Shown in pieces: positions 8,319-15,873 of a stretch of 46,064 nt of DNA (its first letter is position 1; every line of letters begins with the position of its first letter). The notes beneath the pieces are model-generated. The model was not told the origin of the DNA, ran no database searches, and was given only the letters and a program-made list of their open reading frames with translations. A program made the translations under genes and the position numbers. Where the stretch lies: NCBI RefSeq assembly GCF_004122735.1, contig NZ_SDIF01000051.1, positions 1 through 46,064 on the forward strand. The letters run 5' to 3'. This DNA is from Streptomyces sioyaensis. Its GTDB lineage: Bacteria; Actinomycetota; Actinomycetes; Streptomycetales; Streptomycetaceae.

Positions 8319-9059
8319 TCAGCTGCGGCGCAGCGCCTTGCGCTTGCACCACGCCACCGCCAGCGCCCCCAGCGCGGTGACGGCGAGGAAGCCCATGGCG
8401 AGGAGGAACGCCGGTGAGGTGGGCGTCGAGGCGCGGGCGCCGGCGAGGGTGTAGGCCGCGGTGTTCGGGATGCTGCCGAGCGCCGTCGCGAGGAGATACG
8501 GGGGCCAGCCCGTACGGGAGACCGCGGCGCAGTAGTTCGTGGCACAGAACGGCAGGCCGGGGAACAGCCGGATCGCCAGCATCGAGCGGAAGCCGTGCTC
8601 GCTCAGCTGCCGGTCGGCAGCCGTCAGCCACCGGGTGCGCAACAACGGGCGCAGGGCGTCCTGCCCGAGCAGCCGGCCGAGCCCGAAGGACAGGCCGGCG
8701 CCCAGCACCGTACCGACGAGCGCGGCGGCGAAGCCGGCCCGGCAGCCGAAGAGGGCACCCGCGGCGAGGTTGAGTACCGGGCGCGGGACGAAAGCGGCGG
8801 TGCACACGCCGTATGCCAGCGCGAAGTCCACCAGGGCGGTCGGGCCGGAGAGGTGCGCGGCCCAGTCGCCGGTCAACAACTGCTGCGGCCGCCAGAACAG
8901 CACGGCGGCCGCGGCTCCCGCCAGGAGGGCGAGCAGCAATACCAGCCGGGACCAGGGGGAGAGCAGCACACGTGTGCAGCGCGCGGCGAGGCCGTCGGGC
9001 ATGGCGGCGGGTGGGAGCACCTCGGGAGCGTAACCGACCGGGTGCGACGGAGCGGGCAT
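8319..9059 (-). CDS. TVP38/TMEM64 (VTT domain) membrane protein
   Basis: 246 aa with about five or six hydrophobic segments. The VTT/DedA-superfamily core is recognisable: FVPRPVLNLAAGALFG near 90-105, GTVLGAGLSFGLGRLLG near 115-131, and FRSMLAIRLFPGLPFCATNYCAAVS near 157-180. Relatives in bacteria and eukaryotes act as lipid scramblases or affect membrane lipid homeostasis; the activity here is not shown. A GGGGC run lies just before ATG 9059, but a start at 9002 (MPDGLAARC) is also possible. A DedA-type relative is encoded at 14805. Confidence 0.85.
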   Translation of the reverse strand: MPAPSHPVGYAPEVLPPAAMPDGLAARCTRVLLSPWSRLVLLLALLAGAAAAVLFWRPQQLLTGDWAAHLSGPTALVDFALAYGVCTAAFVPRPVLNLAAGALFGCRAGFAAALVGTVLGAGLSFGLGRLLGQDALRPLLRTRWLTAADRQLSEHGFRSMLAIRLFPGLPFCATNYCAAVSRTGWPPYLLATALGSIPNTAAYTLAGARASTPTSPAFLLAMGFLAVTALGALAVAWCKRKALRRS

Positions 9060-9111
9060 GCCGCCCCGTGGCCTGCGCGTTTCGGGACAGGACGGAAACG
9101 GCTCGGGGTGT

Positions 9112-9157
9112 TGAGCAATGCCCGGGCCCGGCCATGAGCAACGCCCGGGCCCGGCCG
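9112..9157. repeat. two tandem 23-bp units with CCCGGGCCCGG core
   Basis: 9112-9134 and 9135-9157 are adjacent copies of a 23-bp unit that match at 21 of 23 positions (they differ at unit positions 8 and 23). Each unit has a GC-only, self-complementary core. They lie in the gap between the divergent TVP38-like gene and the tuf3 side and may be operators or strong secondary structure. Confidence 0.8.
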
Positions 9158-9177
9158 TGGCTTTGACGGTTAAATCG

Positions 9178-9207
9178 TTCGACGCCGGTGCGGGCGCCCG
9201 GCACGAT
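9178..9207 (+). promoter_or_regulatory. candidate promoter TTCGAC-N18-CACGAT
   Basis: -35-like TTCGAC (9178-9183) and -10-like CACGAT (9202-9207) are 18 bp apart. Seven nt then separate the -10 from ATG 9215, the same leaderless spacing seen elsewhere in this window. Confidence 0.4.
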
Positions 9208-9214
9208 AGGACGC

Positions 9215-9367
9215 ATGATCCGGCACGCCTTCCTCACGCTCCCGTCCGCAGTCGCGGACGAGCCGAAGGCTGCCGTCGCACTCCTCGCGGCCGTCGCCGC
9301 AGCGGATGACGCATCCGCCACCGCCGCCGTCGCAGCGGCCGTGCCGGCCGACGGCGCACGAAGCTGA
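9215..9367 (+). CDS. candidate small Ala-rich protein upstream of tuf3
   Basis: 50 codons from ATG 9215 to TGA 9365-9367. The product starts MIRHAFLTLPSAVADEPKAA, then becomes Ala/Val/Asp-rich. About four fifths of third positions are G or C, below the neighbouring genes but above random expectation. A promoter-like pair placed for a leaderless start supports it. It ends 109 bp before the tuf3 ATG. It could also be a non-coding leader. Confidence 0.35.
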   Translation: MIRHAFLTLPSAVADEPKAAVALLAAVAAADDASATAAVAAAVPADGARS

Positions 9368-9476
9368 CCCTCTCCGGATCGTCCGGCGGACCCCGCAGGG
9401 GGAGGGTCGGCCGGTCTCAGGGGTCCCCACGGCGTCAAGTCGCCGTCCTCACCGCATTGTTGCGAGGAAGAACACC

Positions 9477-10649
9477 ATGCCCAAGACGGCATACGTGCGC
9501 ACCAAGCCGCACCTGAACATCGGCACCATGGGCCATGTCGACCACGGCAAGACCACGCTGACCGCGGCCATCACCAAGGTCCTCAGCGACCGGGGGAGCG
9601 GCACGTTCGTGCCGTTCGACCGCATCGACCGGGCCCCGGAGGAGGCCGCCCGCGGGATCACCATCAACATCTCGCACGTCGAGTACGAGACCGGCACCCG
9701 GCACTACGCCCATGTCGACATGCCCGGTCACGCCGACTTCATCAAGAACATGGTGACCGGCGCGGCGCAGCTCGACGGGGCGATCCTCGTCGTCTCCGCG
9801 CTCGACGGGATCATGCCGCAGACCGCCGAACATGTGCTGCTCGCCAAGCAAGTGGGCGTCCGGCACCTCGTCGTGGCCCTCAACAAGGCCGACGCCGGCG
9901 ACCCGGAGCTCACCGACCTGGTGGAGCTGGAGGTGCGCGAACTGCTGAGCGCGCACGGCTACGACGGGGAGCACGTACCCGTCGTACGGGTCTCGGGGCT
10001 GCGTGCCCTGGAGGGCGACCCGCGCTGGACGGCGGCGATCGACGCGCTGCTGGACGCCGTGGACGCCTGTGTCCCGATGCCCGAGCGGTATGTGGACGCG
10101 CCCTTCCTGCTGCCGGTGGAGAACGTCCTGTCCATCACCGGGCGCGGCACGGTCGTCACCGGAGCCGTCGAGCGCGGCACGGTGCGGGTCGGCGACCGGG
10201 TGGCGGTGCTGGGCGCGGGGACCGAGACGACCGTCACCGGGCTGGAGACGTTCGGCAAGCCCATGGCGTCCGCCGAGGCCGGGGACAACGTCGCCCTGCT
10301 GCTGCGCGGACTCCATCGCGACCAGGTGCGCCGCGGGCACGTGGTCGCCGCGCCCGGCAGCGTCACCCCGCGGCGCCGTTTCACCGCCGACCTCTATGTG
10401 CTCTCCACCGAGGAGGGCGGCCGCCGTACGCCGCTGTCCACCGGCTACCGGCCGCAGTTCTACCTCCGCACCGCGGACGTGGTCGGCGACCTCGACCTCG
10501 GCGAGCGGGGCATCGCCCGCCCCGGCGAGACGGTGACGGTCTCGGTCGAGTTGGGCCGTGAGGTGCCGCTGGAGACGGGCCTGGGTTTCGCCGTCCGGGA
10601 GGGCGGCCGGACCATCGGCGCGGGGACGGTGCGCACCGTCGAGGAGTGA
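9477..10649 (+). CDS. tuf3: elongation factor Tu, divergent EF-Tu3 type
   Basis: 390 aa. The GTPase motifs are intact: GHVDHGKT at 19-26, RGITIN at 59-64, DMPGH at 81-85 (usually DCPGH) and NKAD at 136-139 (usually NKCD). Domains 2 and 3 follow, with STGYRPQFYLRTADVVG near the C-terminal part. EF-Tu carries aminoacyl-tRNA to the ribosome. The substitutions, the slightly short length and a position away from any ribosomal-protein operon fit the Streptomyces EF-Tu3 class. That class is known to be under positive stringent control, and the S. coelicolor member is reported kirromycin-resistant. A GAGGAAG site precedes ATG 9477; an extension to 9306 would be non-homologous. Confidence 0.92.
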   Translation: MPKTAYVRTKPHLNIGTMGHVDHGKTTLTAAITKVLSDRGSGTFVPFDRIDRAPEEAARGITINISHVEYETGTRHYAHVDMPGHADFIKNMVTGAAQLDGAILVVSALDGIMPQTAEHVLLAKQVGVRHLVVALNKADAGDPELTDLVELEVRELLSAHGYDGEHVPVVRVSGLRALEGDPRWTAAIDALLDAVDACVPMPERYVDAPFLLPVENVLSITGRGTVVTGAVERGTVRVGDRVAVLGAGTETTVTGLETFGKPMASAEAGDNVALLLRGLHRDQVRRGHVVAAPGSVTPRRRFTADLYVLSTEEGGRRTPLSTGYRPQFYLRTADVVGDLDLGERGIARPGETVTVSVELGREVPLETGLGFAVREGGRTIGAGTVRTVEE

Positions 10650-10663
10650 GGAAGCGCAGGTCA

Positions 10664-10705
10664 GCGGCTGTGTCCGGCACCGTCACGGGTGCCGGGCACA
10701 GCCGC
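10664..10705 (+). terminator. terminator hairpin after tuf3
   Basis: An 18-bp stem (10664-10681 with 10688-10705, one G-U pair) closes a 6-nt loop GTCACG, 15 bp after the tuf3 stop. No U-tract follows, which is usual for Streptomyces terminators. Confidence 0.8.
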
Positions 10706-10786
10706 CCCTGTCCCGGGGGCACGTGGAGTGCGACACTGCACGCCCGGAGGAACGGCTGCGCACACACGGATGACGAGGGTGACCTG

Positions 10787-11629
10787 ATGGCGGGAACGGC
10801 GCTGGTCCTGGGCGGTGGAGGGCTCACCGGAATCGGCTGGGAGATCGGTGTGCTGGCCGGTCTCGCCGAGGCGGGCATCGGTCTCGGCGACGCCGACGTC
10901 GTCATCGGCACCTCCGCCGGATCGATCGTCGGGGCCCACCTCACCTCCCGGCAGCTGCCCATGGAGGAGATGTACGAGCGCCAGCTCGCCGTGCCCGCGT
11001 CCCGCTCGGCGGAGCGGATGGGCCCGGCCGCCCTGGCCCGGTTCGCGACCATCGCGCTGCGCTCCCGGGACGCCGAGTCCTTCGGCGTACGGATGGGGAA
11101 GCTGGCCCTCGCGGCCCGTACCGTTCCGGAGGAGGCCCAGCGGACGGTGATCGCCCGGACCCTGGACGTGGCCGACTGGCCGGCCCGCCGGCTGGTGATC
11201 ACGGCGGTGAACGCGGCCACGGGGGAGCGGACCGCCTTCGACCACACCAGCGGTGTGCGGCTGCTCGACGCGGTGGGCGCGAGCTGCGCGGTCCCCGGTG
11301 TCTATCCGCCGGTCACCATCGACGGCACGCGCTGGATCGACGGCGGGGTGCACTCCAGCGCCAACGCGGATCTGGCCGCCGGCTGCGACCGGGTGGTCGT
11401 CGTCGCGCCGATGGCGGCCTCCGGCGGGCCGATCGCCGGACCGCGGGCACAGGGCGCGCAACTGGCGCGCCAGGGGGCCCGGGTGTGCGTGATCACTCCT
11501 GACCGCGCGTCCAGGTCGTCGTTCGGCCGCAATGTCCTGGACCCCACCAGGCGCGCGGACGCGGCCCGCGCCGGGCGCCGGCAGGCCGTCTCCCATGTGG
11601 CGGAGATCCGGCAGGTCTGGCCGGACTGA
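10787..11629 (+). CDS. patatin-like phospholipase / acyl hydrolase
   Basis: 280 aa. All patatin signatures are present: the oxyanion loop LGGGGLTGIGW at about 7-17, the nucleophile elbow GTSAG with Ser near 43, and the catalytic Asp in WIDGGVHSSAN near 184-194. The family uses a Ser-Asp dyad to hydrolyse acyl esters, usually of phospholipids. There is no signal peptide, so it should act inside the cell or at the inner membrane face. ATG 10787 is preceded by GAGGGTGACCTG; the longer reading from 10646 runs through the tuf3 terminator and is rejected. Confidence 0.9.
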   Translation: MAGTALVLGGGGLTGIGWEIGVLAGLAEAGIGLGDADVVIGTSAGSIVGAHLTSRQLPMEEMYERQLAVPASRSAERMGPAALARFATIALRSRDAESFGVRMGKLALAARTVPEEAQRTVIARTLDVADWPARRLVITAVNAATGERTAFDHTSGVRLLDAVGASCAVPGVYPPVTIDGTRWIDGGVHSSANADLAAGCDRVVVVAPMAASGGPIAGPRAQGAQLARQGARVCVITPDRASRSSFGRNVLDPTRRADAARAGRRQAVSHVAEIRQVWPD

Positions 11630-11660
11630 CCGCCCGGCCCGAGCGCCGTGTCCGCACCGG

Positions 11661-11666
11661 CACAAT
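11661..11666 (+). promoter_or_regulatory. -10-like CACAAT for a leaderless GTG start
   Basis: CACAAT is followed by 6 nt and then GTG 11673, with no Shine-Dalgarno. This is a typical Streptomyces leaderless arrangement. Confidence 0.5.
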
Positions 11667-11672
11667 GGGACC

Positions 11673-12527
11673 GTGGACGAAGCACCAGAGCCGATACCCG
11701 TCACCCGGACCGTGGACTGCGGCACCGCCAAGCTGCTGCCGGACGTCGACCGTCCCCGGGCCTGGCTGCTCACGGTGGACGGCGCACCGCAGTCGTACGT
11801 GGACCTCGATACCCCGCTGCATCTGGAATTCGAGTACGTGCGCCGGCTGGCCTTCGTCCTGGACGAGGTGGCCGCCCCGGGGCAGCCGCTGGATGTGCTG
11901 CACCTGGGGGGCGGGGCGCTGACCCTGCCCCGCTATCTCGCCGCCACCCGGCCGCACTCCCGGCAGGACGTCGTCGAGGCCGACCGTGCACTGCTCGCCC
12001 TGGTGGACGAGCATCTGCCGCTGCCCGACAACTGCGGCATCACGCTGCATGCCGACGACGCCCGTACGGCGCTGGAAGCGGCACCGGAGAGCAGCGCCGA
12101 TGTGATCGTGGCGGACGTCTTCGGCGGCTCGCGGGTGCCGGCGCAGCTCACCTCGGTCGACTGCGCGCGGGCCGCCGCCCGGGTGCTGCGCGAGGACGGC
12201 TGCTACGCCGCGAACCTGGCGGACAGCGCGCCGTTCGGCTTTCTCCGTGGCCAACTCGCCAATTTCGCCACGGTCTTCGAGCATCTGGCGCTGATCGCGG
12301 AGCCCTCGGTGCTGCGCGGCCGCCGCTTCGGGAACGCCGTGCTGCTGGCCTCGCGCAGGCCGCTCCCCGTCGCCGCGCTGGCACGGCGGGCGGCCGGTGA
12401 TGCCTTCCCGGCCCGGGTCGAGCACGGCGCGGCGGTGCGGCGGCTGATCGCGGACGCGGTACCCGTACGCGATGCCGAGGCGGTGGCGTCCCCGGTGCCC
12501 CCGGGCGGCGCGTTCAGCGTCGGCTGA
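11673..12527 (+). CDS. spermidine-synthase-like methyltransferase-fold protein
   Basis: 284 aa. The Rossmann core has VLHLGGGALTLPRYLA near 75-90, VVEADRALLALV near 97-108 and DVIVADVFGGSRVPAQLTS near 139-157. This matches the spermidine synthase / polyamine aminopropyltransferase superfamily as found in actinomycetes as a stand-alone soluble form. The family binds decarboxylated S-adenosylmethionine or S-adenosylmethionine, and I cannot tell which from sequence. GTG 11673 is placed directly after a CACAAT box, so it is probably leaderless. It converges with the MFS gene, with a 21-bp gap. Confidence 0.82.
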   Translation: MDEAPEPIPVTRTVDCGTAKLLPDVDRPRAWLLTVDGAPQSYVDLDTPLHLEFEYVRRLAFVLDEVAAPGQPLDVLHLGGGALTLPRYLAATRPHSRQDVVEADRALLALVDEHLPLPDNCGITLHADDARTALEAAPESSADVIVADVFGGSRVPAQLTSVDCARAAARVLREDGCYAANLADSAPFGFLRGQLANFATVFEHLALIAEPSVLRGRRFGNAVLLASRRPLPVAALARRAAGDAFPARVEHGAAVRRLIADAVPVRDAEAVASPVPPGGAFSVG

Positions 12528-12548
12528 GCGCCCGGCCGGAGCCGGGAC

Positions 12549-13970
12549 TCACGGCGTCCCCGACGTCTGCGGGTCCGTCGCACCGGCCGCACGGGACTCC
12601 GTCCCCCCGGCCACGGGCTCCGGTTTCGGGCGCCGGGTCAGCTGCCGTACGCCGGGAACGCACAGCACCGCCGCCGTCAGCAGCACGATCAGCGCCGAAG
12701 CGCCCCACAGCGCGGCCCGCCTGCCGATGAGGTCCTGGACGGGGCCGGCCAACGCGGTGGCCACCGGGACCAGGGCCACGGACCCCAGCCAGTCGTAGGA
12801 CGAGACCCGGGAGAACTTGTCCTCGGGAATCTCCTGGTGCAGCGCCATCATCCAGGTCACCGAGAAGACCTCGATCGCGACCCCGGTACCGAACATGATC
12901 ACGGTGAGCCCGGCCGTGGGGAGCGGCACGGCGAGCGCGGCGGACGGGAGGGCGAGGGGGAAGACACACAGCGCACCGGTCAGCAGGAGGCGGTGCGGTC
13001 GGAGCCGGGTCATCATCAGGGCGCCGCCCGCGGTACCCACACCGAAGGCGGCCAACGCCAGTCCCCATGGGCCGGGGCCGCCCAGGTGCTCTGCGGCGAC
13101 CAGCGGCCCGTAGACCGCCTCGGCGGCCGCCACCACCGCGTTGACGAGGGAGAACTGCAGGACCACGGCCCACAGCCAGGGCCGGGAGACGACCTCCTGC
13201 CAGCCCTCCCGCAGGTCGTGCAGCATGCCGCCGCCGGCCGCCCGCCGGGGAACTCCGCTGACGTCGAGGAAGGCCCGCAGCGCCGCCGCGAGCGCGAACG
13301 AGGCGGAGTCGACGGCCAGCACCCAGCCGGGGCCGACCGCGGCGACCAGGGCGCCGCCGAGCGCCGCGCCACCGATGTTCGCGCCGTTCACGCCCATCCG
13401 GAACACCGCGAAGGCGCGCCCGGCCTGTTCGCCGGAGACGCTGGCGAGCACCATGCCCTCGGAGGCCGGCGCGAAGAACGCCTGCCCGGTGCCGCCGAGG
13501 GCGGCCAGCAGCGCCATCTGCCACAGCCGCGGCTCCCCGGTCAGCACGAGCAGCGCGAACAGGCCCTGGGAGACACAGTTGAGGGCGTTCGCGGCGACCA
13601 TCACACGATGCCGGGGGAGCCGGTCGGAGACCGCGCCGCCGATCAGCAGGAAGACGACCAGCGGGACCGTACGGGCGGCAGCGACCAGGCCGACATCGGT
13701 GGCGCTGCCGCCGGCGGCGAGTACCGCGAAGGCGGTCGCGATCAGTGCGCCGGAGCTGCCGAGGTTCGCGATCACCGTGGCGCCGGTGAGCAGCAGATAG
13801 TTGCGTCCCGCCCACGCGGGACGGGCTCTCACCAAGACCGGATGTCCGGGGCGGATTCGGCGGCGGACGGCATGCGGCGCGGGAAGGCGGGCGTCCGGTG
13901 CCCGCGGAGTGCCGGATACCTCACCGTCGTGCGTCCGCGCGGTTGTTGTCCTGTCCCCATGGGCGCTCAC
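12549..13970 (-). CDS. MFS transporter, 12-TM drug-exporter type
   Basis: 473 aa with twelve hydrophobic segments after a basic, disordered N-terminus of about 55 residues. The MFS loop 2-3 motif is recognisable as GGAVSDRLPRHRVM near 113-126. It resembles enterobactin- or macrolide-exporter MFS proteins that pump small hydrophobic molecules by proton antiport; the substrate is unknown. The start is GTG 13970. The next gene is divergent with a 96-bp gap, so this is probably a single-gene transcript. Confidence 0.85.
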   Translation of the reverse strand: MSAHGDRTTTARTHDGEVSGTPRAPDARLPAPHAVRRRIRPGHPVLVRARPAWAGRNYLLLTGATVIANLGSSGALIATAFAVLAAGGSATDVGLVAAARTVPLVVFLLIGGAVSDRLPRHRVMVAANALNCVSQGLFALLVLTGEPRLWQMALLAALGGTGQAFFAPASEGMVLASVSGEQAGRAFAVFRMGVNGANIGGAALGGALVAAVGPGWVLAVDSASFALAAALRAFLDVSGVPRRAAGGGMLHDLREGWQEVVSRPWLWAVVLQFSLVNAVVAAAEAVYGPLVAAEHLGGPGPWGLALAAFGVGTAGGALMMTRLRPHRLLLTGALCVFPLALPSAALAVPLPTAGLTVIMFGTGVAIEVFSVTWMMALHQEIPEDKFSRVSSYDWLGSVALVPVATALAGPVQDLIGRRAALWGASALIVLLTAAVLCVPGVRQLTRRPKPEPVAGGTESRAAGATDPQTSGTP

Positions 13971-14066
13971 GATAGGCCGGGCGGGGAGCCGGCCGCACCG
14001 GAATTGTCGCCGGACGGGACGCCCGGACCGCGCCGGCCCTTCACACCTAAGCTACTGCTAGGTAAC

Positions 14067-14531
14067 ATGTCGGCCATGTCCTCCGAGACCCTGCCGTCGA
14101 TCGGCGAAATGATGGCGGCATCCGTGCCGATGGTCCGCACGCTGAACCTTGAGTTCACCGAGACCACCGCCGAGCGTGCCGTGGTCCGCATGCCCGACCA
14201 GTCCGACTTCCACAACCACGTCGGCGGCCCGCACGCCGGCGCGATGTTCACCCTCGCCGAGTCCGCGAGCGGCGCCATCGTGATGACCGCCTTCGGTGAC
14301 CAGCTCGGCCGCGCGGTGCCGCTGGCGGTGCGCGCCGAGATCGGCTACAAGAAGCTCGCCATGGGACCGGTCACCGCCACCGCGGAGCTGGGCCGGCCGG
14401 TCGCCGAGGTGGTCGCCGAGCTCGACGCCGGCGGCCGCCCGGAATTCCCGGTGAACATCGCCATTACCCGCGAGGACGGCGCCGTGACCGGCGAGATGAG
14501 CATCGTGTGGACCCTGCGCCCCAACAAGTGA
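14067..14531 (+). CDS. hot-dog thioesterase-fold protein, DUF4442-like
   Basis: 154 aa from ATG 14067 or 151 aa from ATG 14076; both are in frame. Features of the PaaI/DUF4442 hot-dog family are HNHVGGPHAGAMFTLAESASGA near 51-72 and a C-terminal strand PEFPVNIAITREDGAVTGEMSIVWTLRPN. Relatives hydrolyse acyl-CoA or bind acyl groups. TAGGTA at 14059-14064 resembles a -10 box and would place transcription near 14071, which would favour the inner ATG. The gene is followed by a strong hairpin. Confidence 0.82.
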   Translation: MSAMSSETLPSIGEMMAASVPMVRTLNLEFTETTAERAVVRMPDQSDFHNHVGGPHAGAMFTLAESASGAIVMTAFGDQLGRAVPLAVRAEIGYKKLAMGPVTATAELGRPVAEVVAELDAGGRPEFPVNIAITREDGAVTGEMSIVWTLRPNK

Positions 14532-14573
14532 GCCGCCTCACCGGGTGAATCGCTTCACAGCCGAGTTCTCCCC

Positions 14574-14603
14574 CGGCCCGCCGTGTCACCGCACGGCGGG
14601 CCG
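14574..14603 (+). terminator. terminator hairpin after the DUF4442-like gene
   Basis: A perfect 12-bp stem (14574-14585 with 14592-14603) closes the loop TCACCG, 43 bp after the stop codon. Confidence 0.75.
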
Positions 14604-14804
14604 TCGTCGTACCGGGGCGGGCATCCCGCTCGGATCGGGCCGGGCGGAGGATGTCGCCCACCGCAGGAGGTATCGGCCCCAGGGTGAGCCGATCGAGTAC
14701 GCTTCCCGGGGCGCGCCCAGGCGTGTCAGGGGATCGAGCGGTCGCGGTGTCAGGGGCATCGGGCCACGGCCCACGGGGGCCCTACACCAGCGGAGGAACC
14801 GGTT

Positions 14805-15455
14805 TTGCACATCCAGGAGTGGCTCGAGACCGTACCGGCCGTGAGCGTCTACCTCCTGGTGGGGGTGGTCATCGGACTGGAGAGCCTCGGTATTCCGCTG
14901 CCCGGTGAGATCGTCCTCGTCAGCGCGTCGATCCTCGCGGCCACCCAGGATCACATCAACCCGTTCGTGCTGGGCGCCTGCGCGTCGATCGGCGCGATCC
15001 TCGGTGACTCCGCCGGCTATCTGATCGGGCGCAAGGGCGGCCAGCCGCTGTTGCATTGGGCCGGCCGGAAGTTCCCCAAGCACTTCGGCCCCGACCATGT
15101 CGCCATGGCCGAGGCGAAGTTCGACAAGTGGGGGATGTGGGCGGTCTTCTTCGGCCGCTTCATCGCGCTGCTGCGCATCTTCGCCGGCCCGCTCGCCGGC
15201 GTCCTGCGGATGCCGTACTGGAAGTTCCTGATCGCCAACGTCCTCGGCGGCATCGTCTGGGCCGGCGGTACGACCGCGCTGATCTACAGCGTGGGGATCG
15301 TCGCCGAGCCGTGGCTCAAGCGCTTCTCGTATTGGGGCCTGGGTGCCGCGGTGCTGTTCGGCATCGGCTCGTTCCTCGTCATGAAGCGCCGGGCGAAGAA
15401 GATGGCCGCCGCTCGCGAGGCGAAGGAGACCCCGGTCGCCGCACCGGCCGACTGA
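14805..15455 (+). CDS. DedA family membrane protein
   Basis: 216 aa with about five membrane segments. DedA hallmarks are GLESLGIPLPGEIVLVSAS near 24-42, the motif FFGRFIALLRIFAGPLAG near 112-129, and a GGIVWAG segment. DedA proteins are lipid transporters or scramblases linked to membrane charge, cell division and antibiotic tolerance. The start is TTG 14805, supported by GGAGGAA about 10 nt upstream; no ATG or GTG fits the conserved N-terminus. The C-terminal tail is short, basic and then Ala/Pro-rich. The 270-bp leader upstream has no other gene. Confidence 0.9.
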   Translation: MHIQEWLETVPAVSVYLLVGVVIGLESLGIPLPGEIVLVSASILAATQDHINPFVLGACASIGAILGDSAGYLIGRKGGQPLLHWAGRKFPKHFGPDHVAMAEAKFDKWGMWAVFFGRFIALLRIFAGPLAGVLRMPYWKFLIANVLGGIVWAGGTTALIYSVGIVAEPWLKRFSYWGLGAAVLFGIGSFLVMKRRAKKMAAAREAKETPVAAPAD

Positions 15456-15457
15456 CC

Positions 15458-15477
15458 GCCGCACCGGCCGGTGCGGC
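15458..15477. terminator. 20-bp perfect palindrome after dedA
   Basis: GCCGCACC-GGCC-GGTGCGGC begins 2 bp after the dedA stop and can fold as an 8-bp stem with a 4-nt loop. It could serve both convergent genes. Confidence 0.65.
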
Positions 15478-15558
15478 TCTCCTGCCCGCCGGCGCGGCCG
15501 GACGCTGCGGTGGCACAACTCGATTGATCCGTCGGGCCGGTGCCGCAACGGTGGCGGA

Positions 15559-15768
15559 TCAGGGCATCAGCCAGACGTCCGGTCCGCCGTCGCGCCATTC
15601 GAAGACGCCGGTGTCGTCCCAGACGAACTTCGCGGTGCCGAAACCGGCCCGGCGCAGTATCGCGGCCACATCGCCGGGGCGCAGTGCGCGGCCCAGATCC
15701 TGTCCGTAGAGCGTCACACGGCGCCCGCCCGTACAGGGCGGATGCACGATCACGGGGGCACGCTTCAT
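15559..15768 (-). CDS. small conserved hypothetical protein
   Basis: 69 aa. It begins MKRAPVIVHPPCTGGRRV and ends GGPDVWLMP, with a central LYGQDLGRALRPGDVAAILRRAG helix region. Coding is supported by G/C third positions and the compact alpha-beta character. No catalytic or metal-binding signature is visible apart from one Cys. It lies alone between dedA and the NTPase gene, both of which it faces or follows without overlap. The function is unknown. Confidence 0.65.
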   Translation of the reverse strand: MKRAPVIVHPPCTGGRRVTLYGQDLGRALRPGDVAAILRRAGFGTAKFVWDDTGVFEWRDGGPDVWLMP

Positions 15769-15873
15769 GCCCTCAGCATGCGACCGGGCCGCCGCCCCCG
15801 CATCCCGAACGTGTCCGGCGCGTCACCCAGCGTGCCCGCAGCGGGCCGGGCGTACGCCGTACGTCCCTGCCGC

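Noticed and set aside
9477..10649. EF-Tu3 as self-resistance gene for the polyketide cluster
   Set aside because: EF-Tu3 of this class can resist kirromycin, but it is over 24 kb from the cluster edge with unrelated genes between, and EF-Tu3 occurs widely outside such clusters.
12837..14531. 564-codon plus-strand frame across the MFS gene and into the DUF4442-like gene
   Set aside because: Only its last part is a real gene; the first 1.2 kb is antisense to a clear 12-TM transporter and gives a low-complexity Arg/Gly/Gln-rich protein.
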